Positions 36,303 through 45,048 of a DNA stretch of 64,000 nucleotides are shown here, piece by piece (positions within the stretch are counted from its first letter, which is position 1; each line of letters begins with the position of its first letter). The position numbers and the translations under genes were made by a program. The notes beneath the pieces are model-generated. The model ran no database searches. It was not told the DNA's origin and saw only the letters and a list, made by a program, of their open reading frames with translations. The stretch covers positions 1 to 64,000 of the forward strand of contig JAXGXQ010000003.1 of the NCBI GenBank assembly GCA_040772685.1. Direction: 5' to 3'. The DNA is from JAXGXQ01 sp040772685 (GTDB lineage: Bacteria; Bacillota; Clostridia; Saccharofermentanales; UBA5734).

Positions 36303-37023
36303 TTCGATACTCCTCCCCCAGGTACGCGTTGATCGCCCGTTGGTCGTTAGCCACTTCCTGCGGGGTTCCTTCAACCAGCTTCTCGCCGCGATGGAGGACA
36401 ATGATCTTTTCGCAAAGTGTCATGATTGTTTTTATATCATGCTCAATAATAATTATTGTCACTCCACCGTCACGAATTTCTCTGACCACTTCAACCAGCT
36501 CATTTTTTTCATGCGGGTTACAGCCAGCCATGACTTCATCCAATAAAAGCAGTTTTGGACCAGTTGCTAAAGCTCGGGCAATTTCCAGCTTTTTCCGGTC
36601 GACGGTAGTCAGGTTGTGCGCCAGCTGATCACGGCCGCAGTTCATTTCGATCTGGTCATAAATTTTGTTGGCGGTTTCGAGGGCTGCTTTGCGGTCATTG
36701 GTTTGCCGGAAAGCACCTACCATAATGTTTTCGGTTACGCTCATATCGCCGAACGGCTTGGTGACCTGGAATGTCCTTGCCAGACCCAGTTTAGCCATGT
36801 CATGAGTTTTTTTACGAGTGATATCCATACCATCATAAATTATGCTTCCGGAAGTTGGAGGGAATGTTGCGGCAATCATATTGAATAGTGTTGTTTTGCC
36901 AGCTCCATTTGGACCAATCAGGCCGACGATGCTTCCCTCTTCAATGATTCCGGTGAACCCTGAAACGGCTTTCAGGCCTCCGAATTGTTTGCTGACATCC
37001 TGAAGCTCTACGATCGCCCTCAT
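36295..37023 (-). CDS. livG: Branched-chain amino acid-type ABC transporter ATPase LivG
   Basis: ATPase of 242 residues with Walker A GPNGAGKTT, the LivG-typical VTKPFGDMSVTENIMVGA region, Walker B LLLLDEVMAGCNP and IIIEHDIKTIM. The canonical LSGGQ signature is replaced: the region reads NLTTVDRKKLEIARAL, which is a noticeable variant. It overlaps livM by 4 bp (ATGA) and livF by 8 bp. Confidence 0.94.
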   Translation of the reverse strand: MRAIVELQDVSKQFGGLKAVSGFTGIIEEGSIVGLIGPNGAGKTTLFNMIAATFPPTSGSIIYDGMDITRKKTHDMAKLGLARTFQVTKPFGDMSVTENIMVGAFRQTNDRKAALETANKIYDQIEMNCGRDQLAHNLTTVDRKKLEIARALATGPKLLLLDEVMAGCNPHEKNELVEVVREIRDGGVTIIIIEHDIKTIMTLCEKIIVLHRGEKLVEGTPQEVANDQRAINAYLGEEYRNA

Positions 37024-38063
37024 GACCTCACCCCCTGATCCAGATTCGCCTGTGATTTAGCGCTGCCTGTCATTTTTCCACCAAGCCATTTGAAAGCTCT
37101 GATGATGTAGTCATTGATTCCCTTCGGCATAAAGAAGACAACCAGAATCATAATAATGCCGTAAATGAAGAGGTTCAGACCAGGAATTGAGCCTCCGAAG
37201 CGTTCTGCCAGGAATTCACTTACCGGGACAAGCAATAAGGCTCCAAAAAACGGTCCGAACACCGTGCCCTGACCGCCGATCAAACCGATCAGAGCGATCT
37301 GGATTGACAGGTCAATGCCAAAAACGCGAGTTGGGCCGACATAGCGAAAATACTGCGCATAGAATGTACCGGCAAAAGCAATCATGAATGTGCTGATAAC
37401 CATGGCGATTGTCTTGTACTTGGAAAGCTGAATTCCCAGCGATTCCGCGGCATCGGGATCACTCTTGATAGCCGTAAGATAAAAGCCCAGTTTGTTCCTT
37501 TTTATGAAGAAAGTCAGGACAATACCTATTATCAGGAAACCGAGAATAATGTAGTAGTATGCGAGTTTGCTTTCAAATTCGTAAGCCGCGAAACTGTAGC
37601 CATACTGGGGGAGAACCAGTCCCATTGAACCTTTGATATCAAGACCGAAGAGAAATTCATTGTTCTCAATCCAAATTCGCAGAATTTCCGCGAAAGCAAT
37701 AGTTGTCAGGGTAAAATACGGCCCTTTGAGGCGTAATGCCGGATAGCCGATCACCAGCCCAAATACAGTTGCCAGCGCAGCGCCGACAAACATGCCGAGC
37801 CAGGGTGTCAGCCCAGTATACATCAGAAGCAAAGTTGAAACATAGCCGCCTACACCAAGGTAAACGGCATGCCCCAGTGAGAGTTCGCCGATAAAGCCGC
37901 AGATCATGTTCCAGCAAGTGGCCGCATAGGCGAAAAGCATGATCATAATCAACAGGTGCTGCTGATAGCGTGTTACAAGTATGGGCAGAAACAGGGCGAG
38001 AAAAAGTCCGATAAGAACAAACAAAGGCCCCTGGAAGAATTTATTTTTCCGTTTTTCTAACAT
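37020..38063 (-). CDS. livM: Branched-chain amino acid-type ABC transporter permease LivM
   Basis: Membrane subunit of 347 residues with about ten hydrophobic segments. LivM marks are CGFIGELSLGHAVYLGVGGY and the cytoplasmic loop KSDPDAAESLGIQLSKYK that contacts the ATPases, and the GLIGGQGTVFGPFFGALLL region. The short hydrophilic C-terminus is typical. Downstream of livH with a 17-bp gap. Confidence 0.94.
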   Translation of the reverse strand: MLEKRKNKFFQGPLFVLIGLFLALFLPILVTRYQQHLLIMIMLFAYAATCWNMICGFIGELSLGHAVYLGVGGYVSTLLLMYTGLTPWLGMFVGAALATVFGLVIGYPALRLKGPYFTLTTIAFAEILRIWIENNEFLFGLDIKGSMGLVLPQYGYSFAAYEFESKLAYYYIILGFLIIGIVLTFFIKRNKLGFYLTAIKSDPDAAESLGIQLSKYKTIAMVISTFMIAFAGTFYAQYFRYVGPTRVFGIDLSIQIALIGLIGGQGTVFGPFFGALLLVPVSEFLAERFGGSIPGLNLFIYGIIMILVVFFMPKGINDYIIRAFKWLGGKMTGSAKSQANLDQGVRS

Positions 38064-38080
38064 TACGCTCTGTCTCCCTT

Positions 38081-38971
38081 CTACAGTTTGATCTTGCCCA
38101 TCAGGCCTTTTGGTCTGAAGAACAAGACAACAATGAACAGCAGGAATGACAGCATCGAAGCAGACGTCGAGGTAATGAATTGAGCACCAAGAGTTTCGAC
38201 AATGCCGAATATGAGTCCGCCGATAAGAGCGCCGGGAATACTTCCCAGGCCGCCAAGGACAACGATCATGAACGATTTGGTTCCGAAAGTAGCGCCTATC
38301 TGCGGCTGGACAAAGAAGAACTGCGAAAGTAGCGCGCCGGCTATACTGACAGTCCCGGCACCAAGTCCGAATGCGACATTATAAGTTTTATAAACATCAA
38401 CTCCACAGATAGCTGCTGCGTCACGGTTTTGTGAAACAGAGCGGATCCGCAAGCCGATTTCAGTCTTGTTCAAGATAAACCAAAGGGCGGCAGCTATTAA
38501 GATGCTGCCAAAGAAAGCTATGATCTTTGAATATTGGGTGACAAAAAGCGCATCACCGATTTCAAAGTATTTGTTGTTGGCGGGGGTATTCATTGTCCTG
38601 TAGGTAGAGCCGAACAGCATCATAAAGAGATTATCCAGTGCAATCCATATACCGACAGTGAGCAATAGAACGCTCAGCGGTGAAATAACGGAGGCTCTCT
38701 CTCTTAGAATCAAAGGCCGGATCAGCACTTTCATGATCATGTAGGCAAAAGTGTACATGAGCGGTGCCACAATGATTATCCCGAGGTATGGGTCGATTCC
38801 AAACAATTCCCACAACCCAAAATAAGCAAATGTTGAAACCATCAGCATAGAACCATGGGCATAGTTAACTATCCGGGTAACGCCAAATACCATGCTCAGA
38901 CCTAAGGCAATGGAACCGTATGCGCCCCCGAGCACAATGCCGTGAACCAGGGCAACCAAAATATTTTCCAT
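38081..38971 (-). CDS. livH: Branched-chain amino acid-type ABC transporter permease LivH
   Basis: Membrane subunit of 296 residues with about eight hydrophobic segments; GIVLGGAYGSIALGLSMVFG at the N-terminus, SQNRDAAAICGVDVYKTY in the ATPase-contact loop and VVLGGLGSIPGALIGGLIFG near the end are typical. The start is set by GAGGG nine bases before ATG 38971. A stem-loop between livK and this gene may lower its expression relative to the binding protein. Confidence 0.94.
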   Translation of the reverse strand: MENILVALVHGIVLGGAYGSIALGLSMVFGVTRIVNYAHGSMLMVSTFAYFGLWELFGIDPYLGIIIVAPLMYTFAYMIMKVLIRPLILRERASVISPLSVLLLTVGIWIALDNLFMMLFGSTYRTMNTPANNKYFEIGDALFVTQYSKIIAFFGSILIAAALWFILNKTEIGLRIRSVSQNRDAAAICGVDVYKTYNVAFGLGAGTVSIAGALLSQFFFVQPQIGATFGTKSFMIVVLGGLGSIPGALIGGLIFGIVETLGAQFITSTSASMLSFLLFIVVLFFRPKGLMGKIKL

Positions 38972-38990
38972 GTTTACAATCCCTCGCATA

Positions 38991-39031
38991 AACCCGTGCG
39001 AAGTGCCGGTTTGCAACACCTCGCACGGGTT
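38991..39031 (-). promoter_or_regulatory. Intercistronic stem-loop between livK and livH
   Basis: Perfect 11-bp stem AACCCGTGCGA/TCGCACGGGTT with a 19-nt loop. There is only a weak T tract on the minus strand. Such hairpins after binding-protein genes usually protect the upstream mRNA or stop part of the transcripts, giving more binding protein than permease. Confidence 0.7.
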
Positions 39032-39058
39032 CTGACTACCTTTGAATTATTTCAGCGC

Positions 39059-40450
39059 TTATTTTCCTCTGGTGTCCCAGTCATCTGGGATCGGGAATAC
39101 TGCTTTAGCACCAGGCAGGCGGTTCTCGGCAGGCGCGAGTGCGACAGGTACGCCTTTCTGATATTGGATAATCGTACCGCCTGAGTAGATATTCTGATTG
39201 GTTACATTGCCTTCGGTGACAAATTTCATGCGCAGATAACCAGTCATAAGCTGGCGTTTTTGATCTTCACGATTGATATCAAGGCTCAGCAGACCCTTGC
39301 GGATCTCTTCTTTATCGATAGAGCCAGCGGCTTCGATTGCCGAGTAGGCAAGATATGCAGCTGTCCAGCCCTGAGCGAAGAAGCTGTTGATTTTGTAGTC
39401 TTTTGTAGCTGCGACTTTGGCTGCGATTTCCTTGATCCAGGGATAGCGCTCCGGACCGCCGACATCCCAGTCTTCCTGAACAAACATGTACTCATAAACG
39501 GATTTATCTACTGCTTTAAAGTAAGCAGGATCCTGAGCGCCACCGCCAACTGTCCAGTGGCCGAACTTTGGATTGACTTTGTTCGCGGCGAGAGCCTTGC
39601 TGAAAACGATCATTTCAGGGGTATAGAAGGAAGTGTTCAGAACGTCAGGGTTGGCTTTCTTTACTTTCAGCACCTGAGCATTCATGTCGGCCTGGCCGGT
39701 TGTAACCGGCTCATCCAGAACAAGTTTCCAGCCGAGTTTGTCTGCTTCAGCCTTGAAGACCTTGGCAGCGTCTGAACCCCAGTCAGTTGATTCATAAACA
39801 ACTGCATATGTCTTCACTTCCTGATTGGCTTCCTTAGCCAGCAATTTAATACCATCGATCATTTCACGAATGTCATAATCTGACATGTTGTTCGGGCGGA
39901 AAACCCACTCATAGCCGCGGGTGGTAATTTCATTCTTGACACCGCCCATGTTGAGCCAGGGGGTTTTGTAGCGTTGGGCAACTTCAGATGCGGGGAAGCA
40001 GACAGCACTGTTATAGGCGCCAACAACCATGCAGACATTCTCTTTGAGAATTAGACGCTCTGTTTGGGTTGAGCCTACGTCAGGCTTTGTTTCCGTATCT
40101 GCTACGATCGGCACGATTTTGGCACCGCCGAGTGATTTGATACCACCGTTAGCATTGATTTCCTCAATTGCCATTTGCGCGCCGTCAAAATGCTGTTGTC
40201 CGATTGTCGCACTGCCGCCGGTCAGCGGCCACAGGAAACCGATCTTGACCTCATCAACTTTTCCTGCCTGTGTCGTGCCGGCTGGTGTTGTGCCGGTGCC
40301 TGTTGCAGCTGTGGTGGTACCGGCCGTTGTTGTCGCTTTGGTGGTTCCGGCTGTTGTGGTTGTTTGTGAAACGCAGCCAAGCAGCATTGTGGTAAACAAT
40401 GCCACCATGATTACAACACTAACCACACGATTAAGAGATTTCCGATTCAT
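39059..40450 (-). CDS. livK: Branched-chain amino acid-type substrate-binding lipoprotein LivK
   Basis: Extracytoplasmic solute receptor of 463 residues. The N-terminus is a lipoprotein signal with lipobox LLGC (Cys26), followed by a Thr/Ala/Gly-rich linker to about residue 62 and then a type I periplasmic-binding fold (VKIGFLWPLTGGSATIGQQHFDGAQMAIEE). The YTVVYE-type central strands and YPWIKEI segment fit the LivJ/AmiC group. Ligand could be a branched-chain amino acid, an amide or another carboxylate; sequence alone does not decide. First gene of the operon, with AAGGAGG before the ATG. Confidence 0.92.
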   Translation of the reverse strand: MNRKSLNRVVSVVIMVALFTTMLLGCVSQTTTTAGTTKATTTAGTTTAATGTGTTPAGTTQAGKVDEVKIGFLWPLTGGSATIGQQHFDGAQMAIEEINANGGIKSLGGAKIVPIVADTETKPDVGSTQTERLILKENVCMVVGAYNSAVCFPASEVAQRYKTPWLNMGGVKNEITTRGYEWVFRPNNMSDYDIREMIDGIKLLAKEANQEVKTYAVVYESTDWGSDAAKVFKAEADKLGWKLVLDEPVTTGQADMNAQVLKVKKANPDVLNTSFYTPEMIVFSKALAANKVNPKFGHWTVGGGAQDPAYFKAVDKSVYEYMFVQEDWDVGGPERYPWIKEIAAKVAATKDYKINSFFAQGWTAAYLAYSAIEAAGSIDKEEIRKGLLSLDINREDQKRQLMTGYLRMKFVTEGNVTNQNIYSGGTIIQYQKGVPVALAPAENRLPGAKAVFPIPDDWDTRGK

Positions 40451-40524
40451 TCCATTTCCTCCTTGGCTTCTTTCTGCATGATTTGCAGCTGAGTAACAGT
40501 GTGACCTAATGGAAAAATTCTACT

Positions 40525-40545
40525 GATATCAGTTTTGTTGATATC
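40525..40545. promoter_or_regulatory. Inverted repeat in the liv leader
   Basis: GATATCA (40525-40531) and TGATATC (40539-40545) form a perfect 7-bp inverted repeat with a 7-nt centre, about 140 nt downstream of the liv promoter and 75 bp before the livK start. Could be an operator or a small hairpin. Confidence 0.4.
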
Positions 40546-40658
40546 TCTAACCCGTTGTGCCGTGGAATTGCTCTTTGCTTGTTCCCTTTAGCGGAACCAT
40601 CAATGAGACGCCGTATGAACTTGTGCAGAATGTGTGATGAGTTTTGAGATTAGTACTT

Positions 40659-40671
40659 CTTGGTATACAAT
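40659..40671 (-). promoter_or_regulatory. Candidate operator, copy A (liv operon)
   Basis: In the direction of liv transcription it reads ATTGTATACCAAG, starting about 11 bp downstream of the -10 box. The same 13-mer occurs at 57272-57284 and a close version at 50550-50561, each just after a -10 box. Confidence 0.5.
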
Positions 40672-40682
40672 TTTATATCAAA

Positions 40683-40711
40683 AGTATATTGTGGCCTCAA
40701 ACTAAAGTCAA
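40683..40711 (-). promoter_or_regulatory. liv operon promoter
   Basis: TTGACT (-35, 40706-40711) and TATACT (-10, 40683-40688) on the minus strand with exactly 17 bp between. The predicted transcript has a leader of about 225 nt. Confidence 0.7.
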
Positions 40712-40909
40712 GCAAATTGACCGTAATAAGCACAACTAATTTTTTATGTGCCGACTAAAATTAGACATATTAAACATATAAATTGTCTGCCCTTTGTATT
40801 CTTTGTCATTTCGTTTCTGTGGCGCCTTAAAGTTATTATCTTTTTATTGCACACAATTACTAATAATAGTATAAACTTTTATAGGCGATCTGAGTTAACT
40901 TCGCTGATT

Positions 40910-40938
40910 TTGACATTAATAATTAGCAATTATATTTA
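40910..40938 (+). promoter_or_regulatory. Cupin gene promoter
   Basis: Consensus TTGACA (40910-40915) with TATTTA (40933-40938) at 17 bp, or TATATT at 15 bp. The cupin start codon is about 30 bp after the predicted start point. Confidence 0.6.
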
Positions 40939-40974
40939 TATTCACAACATAACTTCTGGTGGAGGTAGAATCTG

Positions 40975-41376
40975 ATGGAGCCTAAAATATTTTATAATGA
41001 AACAGATGGTGAAGTGATTCAATTGGACGGCCGCAGAGTTACCTGGCTGCTGAAAGCAGCCGCTGCTGATACCAAGTACACGTCTGTGTGCCTGGTTGCC
41101 TACGAACCGGGACGGCGGGCTAAGCCTTCGCATTCACACCCATACGGCGAGGAAACCATTTATATTCTGTCGGGCACAGGTAAAGCAAAGGTGGGCGATC
41201 AAATCAGTAAAATAGAGCCAGGAATGCTGGTGCGATTCCCGCAGGGGATTCAGCACATGCTGTGGAACACAGGCGATGTGGATCTTGTGGCTGTTTGCTT
41301 CTACGCTCCTAATGCCGAAGCTATTGATTATCAGTTCGATGCGGATTTTGATTTTCCTGAATTCATGATTACATAA
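40975..41376 (+). CDS. Cupin-domain protein
   Basis: Small 133-residue single-domain beta-barrel protein. The first cupin motif is seen as PSHSHPYGEETIYILSGTGKAKVGDQ and the second as PQGIQHMLWNTGD, with the metal-binding His, His, Glu and His residues in place. Such proteins bind a metal and act as isomerases, dioxygenases or ligand sensors; no function can be assigned. It shares a strand with the short-chain dehydrogenase 48 bp downstream and the two may be co-transcribed. Confidence 0.82.
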   Translation: MEPKIFYNETDGEVIQLDGRRVTWLLKAAAADTKYTSVCLVAYEPGRRAKPSHSHPYGEETIYILSGTGKAKVGDQISKIEPGMLVRFPQGIQHMLWNTGDVDLVAVCFYAPNAEAIDYQFDADFDFPEFMIT

Positions 41377-41424
41377 ACACCCTGAATTTCTAAGAAAATT
41401 GAGATAAATAAAGATGAGGTTATT

Positions 41425-42183
41425 ATGAAATACTTTATTATTACCGGAACATCCAGAGGACTGGGTGAAGATGTAGCCAGGCAGCTGATTGCTGAAGATC
41501 ATCAAATTTTCTGTATTGCCAGACAGCAGAATCAGAAGTTGCTTGAAATGGCGCAAAATCAGGCAAACAGGCTGATAAATGTTGCTTTTGATTTGAATGA
41601 GCTGACAGAGGTTGAGAGCATGCTTGAAGGCTTGTTCGCAGGAATCGACCTGGAATCTGCCGAGGGTTTCTATCTGATTAATAACGCCGGGACGCTCGAC
41701 CCGATCAAACCAGTAGGCAAAGCAGAAAGCGCAGCGGTTATCCGGAATATAAACGTTAATCAACTGGCGCCAATGCTCCTGACTTCAGCCTTTGTCAGGC
41801 TGACAAACACCGCCAGATGTCAGAGGCGGGTGGTTAATGTATCGTCCGGTGCCGGTCGTAAACCATACGAAGGCTGGAGCAGCTACTGCGCAGCCAAAGC
41901 CGCCATCGACATGTTTACGCGCTGCGTAGCTCTTGAGTCAAAATTGGAGGAAAATCCCATTGAAATCCTGGCGTTTGGTCCGGGAGTTATGGATACAGCC
42001 ATGCAAGCCGGGATCAGAAGCACCAATATAGACGATTTTGTCCAGCTGCAGAAGTTCCTCGACTTGAAAAGGAATGGAAAACTGCTGACTACAGAACTGG
42101 TTGCAGGTGTTTTAATCAAACTGCTTTTCGCTGATGATTTTCCTCAAGGCGAATATATAGATGTATATTCATTAATGGCCTAG
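41425..42183 (+). CDS. Short-chain dehydrogenase/reductase, sepiapterin/benzil reductase type
   Basis: NAD(P)H-dependent reductase of 252 residues. The coenzyme motif TGTSRGLG is at residues 8-15, NNAG follows, and the active site is SSGAGRKPYEGWSSYCAAKAA with the Ser, Tyr and Lys. Overall closest in style to the sepiapterin reductase / benzoin-forming benzil reductase (YueD) group. Natural substrate unknown. GAGG precedes the ATG. A terminator follows. Confidence 0.85.
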   Translation: MKYFIITGTSRGLGEDVARQLIAEDHQIFCIARQQNQKLLEMAQNQANRLINVAFDLNELTEVESMLEGLFAGIDLESAEGFYLINNAGTLDPIKPVGKAESAAVIRNINVNQLAPMLLTSAFVRLTNTARCQRRVVNVSSGAGRKPYEGWSSYCAAKAAIDMFTRCVALESKLEENPIEILAFGPGVMDTAMQAGIRSTNIDDFVQLQKFLDLKRNGKLLTTELVAGVLIKLLFADDFPQGEYIDVYSLMA

Positions 42184-42225
42184 AATGGCCTGGGATCTTT
42201 CTCATCATTTTCTCAGAAAAGTATA

Positions 42226-42266
42226 AAAGCTGACTTCAACGCATAAATATTGCTGAAGTCAGCTTT
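42226..42266. terminator. Bidirectional terminator between SDR and 4-hydroxybutyrate operon
   Basis: Perfect 13-bp stem AAAGCTGACTTCA/TGAAGTCAGCTTT with a 15-nt loop, between converging units. T-rich sequence follows on the plus strand (GTATTTATTTC) and TATACTTTTC on the minus strand. Confidence 0.85.
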
Positions 42267-42318
42267 GTATTTATTTCAGTTTGTCGATCAGATTGCTGAA
42301 AACTAAACAGGTTTCAGG

Positions 42319-43341
42319 TTAAATGCTGACCAGTATTTTGAAAACGTCCTGTGATTTGATGGCTGTCTCGAAAGCAGCTGCAGCCTCAGACAAAGGATAA
42401 ACAGCGCTGACCAGACTTCTCAATTCTTCGTTTATTCTGCCGCTCTTCAATATATCGATTGCCGCCGCGAAATTCACCTGCGAATGGATCCGGACTCCTC
42501 TGAGTTTTAATTCTTTGATAAACACCTGCGTAGTATTTACAGGATAGCTGTCAGCTGCCATGCCAACAATCACAATTGTGCCGGCAATTTTAGCAGCATC
42601 AGTCATGGCGGCGGTTCCGGCTTTGCTGCCGGAGACTTCAAAAACCACGTCAAAGCCTTTTTTGTTTGTGACTTCAGCGGTTTTCTCTTTCAAATCAGAA
42701 TTCACGGGATTAATTGTTTCGAAGCCAAGGCGTTCTGCAAAGGCAACTCTGGCGGGGCTTACTTCAGAAATTAGAATTCTGCCCGCTCCGCTCAGTCGGG
42801 CAACCATGGCGATCAAAAGGCCTATAGGGCCTCCACCGATTATCAGGCAGTTCTCGCCTACTTTCAGCCCGCTTTTGCGGACATCGTGCACGGCGACAGA
42901 CAGCGGTTCGATCAGTGCTGCCAATTGTGGATCGAGATCCTGAGGCAAAGTATAAACTTTACGCGCAAGCACTTTAACATACTCTGCAAAACTGCCGTCA
43001 TGATGAATACCGTGTATCTTCAAACTGCGGCAGACATTCTCGTGGCCAGTCAAACATGCTTCACAGATACCGCAGGCATAATATGGCTGGGCTGCCACCA
43101 ACGTTCCCGGCTGCAGGTCAGAGCGAGAAGAATCGTGAACTTTTACCAGCTCACCTACAAACTCATGTCCCGGCGTTACCGGATAACAGGCAGTTGGATG
43201 ATGTCCTTGAAAAACATGTACATCAGAACCGCATATGCCAGAATAAAGCACCTTGATCAATGCCTCACCCTCAGCCAGTTCAGGCATAGGCACTTCTGCC
43301 AGTTCAAGGGAATCAGGTTTGAGGAAACGAACCGCTTTCAT
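42319..43341 (-). CDS. Zinc-dependent alcohol dehydrogenase (threonine/sorbitol dehydrogenase type)
   Basis: Medium-chain dehydrogenase of 340 residues. Catalytic zinc ligands are in CGSDVHVFQG and GHEFVGELV; the structural zinc cysteines are in CGICEACLTGHENVC; the NAD site is GGGPIGLLIA. GAGGTGG precedes the ATG at 43341; upstream in-frame starts lie inside hbd. Last gene of the 4-hydroxybutyrate operon, 10 bp after hbd. A role as alcohol-forming or polyol/threonine dehydrogenase is open. Its position suggests it handles an alcohol or hydroxyacid linked to this fermentation. Confidence 0.82.
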   Translation of the reverse strand: MKAVRFLKPDSLELAEVPMPELAEGEALIKVLYSGICGSDVHVFQGHHPTACYPVTPGHEFVGELVKVHDSSRSDLQPGTLVAAQPYYACGICEACLTGHENVCRSLKIHGIHHDGSFAEYVKVLARKVYTLPQDLDPQLAALIEPLSVAVHDVRKSGLKVGENCLIIGGGPIGLLIAMVARLSGAGRILISEVSPARVAFAERLGFETINPVNSDLKEKTAEVTNKKGFDVVFEVSGSKAGTAAMTDAAKIAGTIVIVGMAADSYPVNTTQVFIKELKLRGVRIHSQVNFAAAIDILKSGRINEELRSLVSAVYPLSEAAAAFETAIKSQDVFKILVSI

Positions 43342-43351
43342 AAATTCCACC

Positions 43352-44182
43352 TCAATAATCGAAAAATCCTTTACGTGTTTTACGCCCATGATGTCCCGCC
43401 CGGACAAGCTTACGCAGCAGTGGATGCGGACGGTACTTTGGGTCGCCGGTATCTCTCAGCAACACTTCCATTATGGCCAGCACAACATCATTGCCGACCA
43501 GGTCAGACAAAGCCAGAGGCCCAATTGGATGGTTTGCGCCATTCTTCATTGCCAGGTCGATATCAGCCGCACTTGCTGTACCTTCAGCCAGCACGCCGAT
43601 AGCTTCGTTGATCATGGGAATCAGAATTCTGTTGACTACAAAACCGGGGGAATCCTGAACGAGCACAGGAGTTTTGCCAATTTCACGGGCAATAGCCATT
43701 ACTCTTTCGCTTAGCTCGGCAGGCGTGTTCAGGCTGACTACGACCTCTACCAAAGACATAACAGGCGCAGGGTTGAAAAAGTGCATACCGACGACCGGCC
43801 GCTGTAAGCCAGCGCCGATCTCCGCAATCGAAATTGAGGAGGTATTTGTCGCAAAAATTGTTTCCGGACTGCATATATCCTGCAATTGCCGGAATATATT
43901 GCGTTTGGGCTCAAGCTGTTCAATAGCAGCTTCGACTACCAGTTCACAACCTGCCGCGTTTGAATATTCGCCGACCTTTATCCGGCTCATTATTGCGTCG
44001 AGTTGCTCTTGCAGCATTTTGCCTTTCTGGACTTGCCTTTCCAGGCCCAAAGCAATTTTGTCGATTCCTTTTTGGGCGATCGCGCTATCGACATCGCTGA
44101 GCAATACCGAATGTCCGGCCGCAGCAAAGACTTGTGCTATGCCGCTGCCCATAGTGCCGGCACCTACAATAAAAACATCCAT
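43352..44182 (-). CDS. hbd: 3-hydroxybutyryl-CoA dehydrogenase
   Basis: Reduces acetoacetyl-CoA to 3-hydroxybutyryl-CoA with NAD(P)H. The 276-residue protein has the Rossmann motif GAGTMGSGIAQ at the start, the catalytic His in GMHFFNPAP, DSPGFVVNRIL and a C-terminal helical domain ending RKGFFDY. AAAGGG precedes ATG 44182; an ATG 24 codons upstream lacks family similarity. Between crotonase and the zinc dehydrogenase in the operon; with thiolase and crotonase it makes the acetyl-CoA to crotonyl-CoA branch. Confidence 0.95.
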   Translation of the reverse strand: MDVFIVGAGTMGSGIAQVFAAAGHSVLLSDVDSAIAQKGIDKIALGLERQVQKGKMLQEQLDAIMSRIKVGEYSNAAGCELVVEAAIEQLEPKRNIFRQLQDICSPETIFATNTSSISIAEIGAGLQRPVVGMHFFNPAPVMSLVEVVVSLNTPAELSERVMAIAREIGKTPVLVQDSPGFVVNRILIPMINEAIGVLAEGTASAADIDLAMKNGANHPIGPLALSDLVGNDVVLAIMEVLLRDTGDPKYRPHPLLRKLVRAGHHGRKTRKGFFDY

Positions 44183-44254
44183 TATGAATCCCTTTCGCAG
44201 TTCCTGCCCCGCCTTAATAATACTGGCATCAGATGGTTCACTTTGCTGGTTCAC

Positions 44255-45037
44255 TTAGCAGTTTTTAAAAGGTTCAGGTTTTTGCTTGGTGACGAATGCT
44301 GACATCGCGGCCTTTTGGTCGTTGCTGTCAAAGCAGCTGGCAAAAGCCGCGGCTTCAAATGAAAGCCCTGTGTCTAAATCACACATACTGCCGCGGTTAA
44401 CTGCCCGTTTTACAGCAGCGACAGCAATCGGCGCGTTATGATTAATGCTTTCAGCATAAGCCAAAACCTGTTCCGTGAAGTCAGCCTTTTCAATAATCTT
44501 GACAACAATACCCAGCTGCAGCGCTTCTTCAGCTTTCACTCGCCGGGAGGTATAAAGCAGGTCCTTGGCTTTACCGGGCCCGATCAGGCGAGGCAGACGC
44601 TGGGTACCGCCAAATCCTGGCGTAATCCCAAGCGAAACTTCCGGGAACGAAAAAGCAGCGTTTTCCGCCGCGAGGATTATGTCACAAGCCAGCGCCAGCT
44701 CAAAACCGCCTCCCAAAGCGTAACCGTTGACAGCAGCAATTACAGGCACCGGAAACTGCTCGATTTGACGAAAAACAGCATTGCCAAGTTCCGAATATTC
44801 TCTGGCCCCACGGGGATCAAGGTCTTTCATTTCCGCGATATCCGCACCGGCGGCAAAAGCCTTTTCACCCGATCCGGTTATTACCACAGAGCGAACCTCC
44901 TGCAGGTTCAGTCCGGCAAATACTTGGCGCAGATCCTGCAACAGGGCAACAGATAAAGCGTTGAGCTGGTTTGGGCGATTAAGAGTTACTACTGCAGTCT
45001 GGCCATGATGTTCCAGTTGAACCAAAGTCGTTTCCAT
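44255..45037 (-). CDS. crt: Enoyl-CoA hydratase / crotonase
   Basis: Interconverts 3-hydroxybutyryl-CoA and crotonyl-CoA. The 260-residue crotonase fold shows the oxyanion-hole AGADIAEM and the two catalytic Glu in ALGGGFELALACD and FPEVSLGITPGFGGTQRL. GGGAGG precedes the ATG. Lies 11 bp after the thiolase gene and 72 bp before hbd. Confidence 0.95.
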   Translation of the reverse strand: METTLVQLEHHGQTAVVTLNRPNQLNALSVALLQDLRQVFAGLNLQEVRSVVITGSGEKAFAAGADIAEMKDLDPRGAREYSELGNAVFRQIEQFPVPVIAAVNGYALGGGFELALACDIILAAENAAFSFPEVSLGITPGFGGTQRLPRLIGPGKAKDLLYTSRRVKAEEALQLGIVVKIIEKADFTEQVLAYAESINHNAPIAVAAVKRAVNRGSMCDLDTGLSFEAAAFASCFDSNDQKAAMSAFVTKQKPEPFKNC

Positions 45038-45048
45038 TCAGATCCTCC

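Larger units (their letters stand above)
40451..40974. other. AT-rich divergent intergenic region, liv / cupin
   Basis: 524 bp without a credible gene. It holds the liv promoter, operator-like word and leader repeat (listed separately) and the cupin promoter. A 75-codon reading frame at 40748-40975 is rejected because it covers the promoters, has no ribosome binding site and its composition is that of AT-rich noncoding DNA. Confidence 0.7.

Noticed and set aside
40748..40975. Possible 75-residue hydrophobic protein before the cupin gene
   Set aside because: No ribosome binding site; it runs through the liv and cupin promoter signals and runs into the start of the cupin gene; its hydrophobicity follows from AT-rich sequence.
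21071..43341. Threonine degradation pair (KBL plus threonine dehydrogenase)
   Set aside because: The oxoamine synthase and the zinc dehydrogenase are 20 kb apart, in different operons; neither substrate is fixed.
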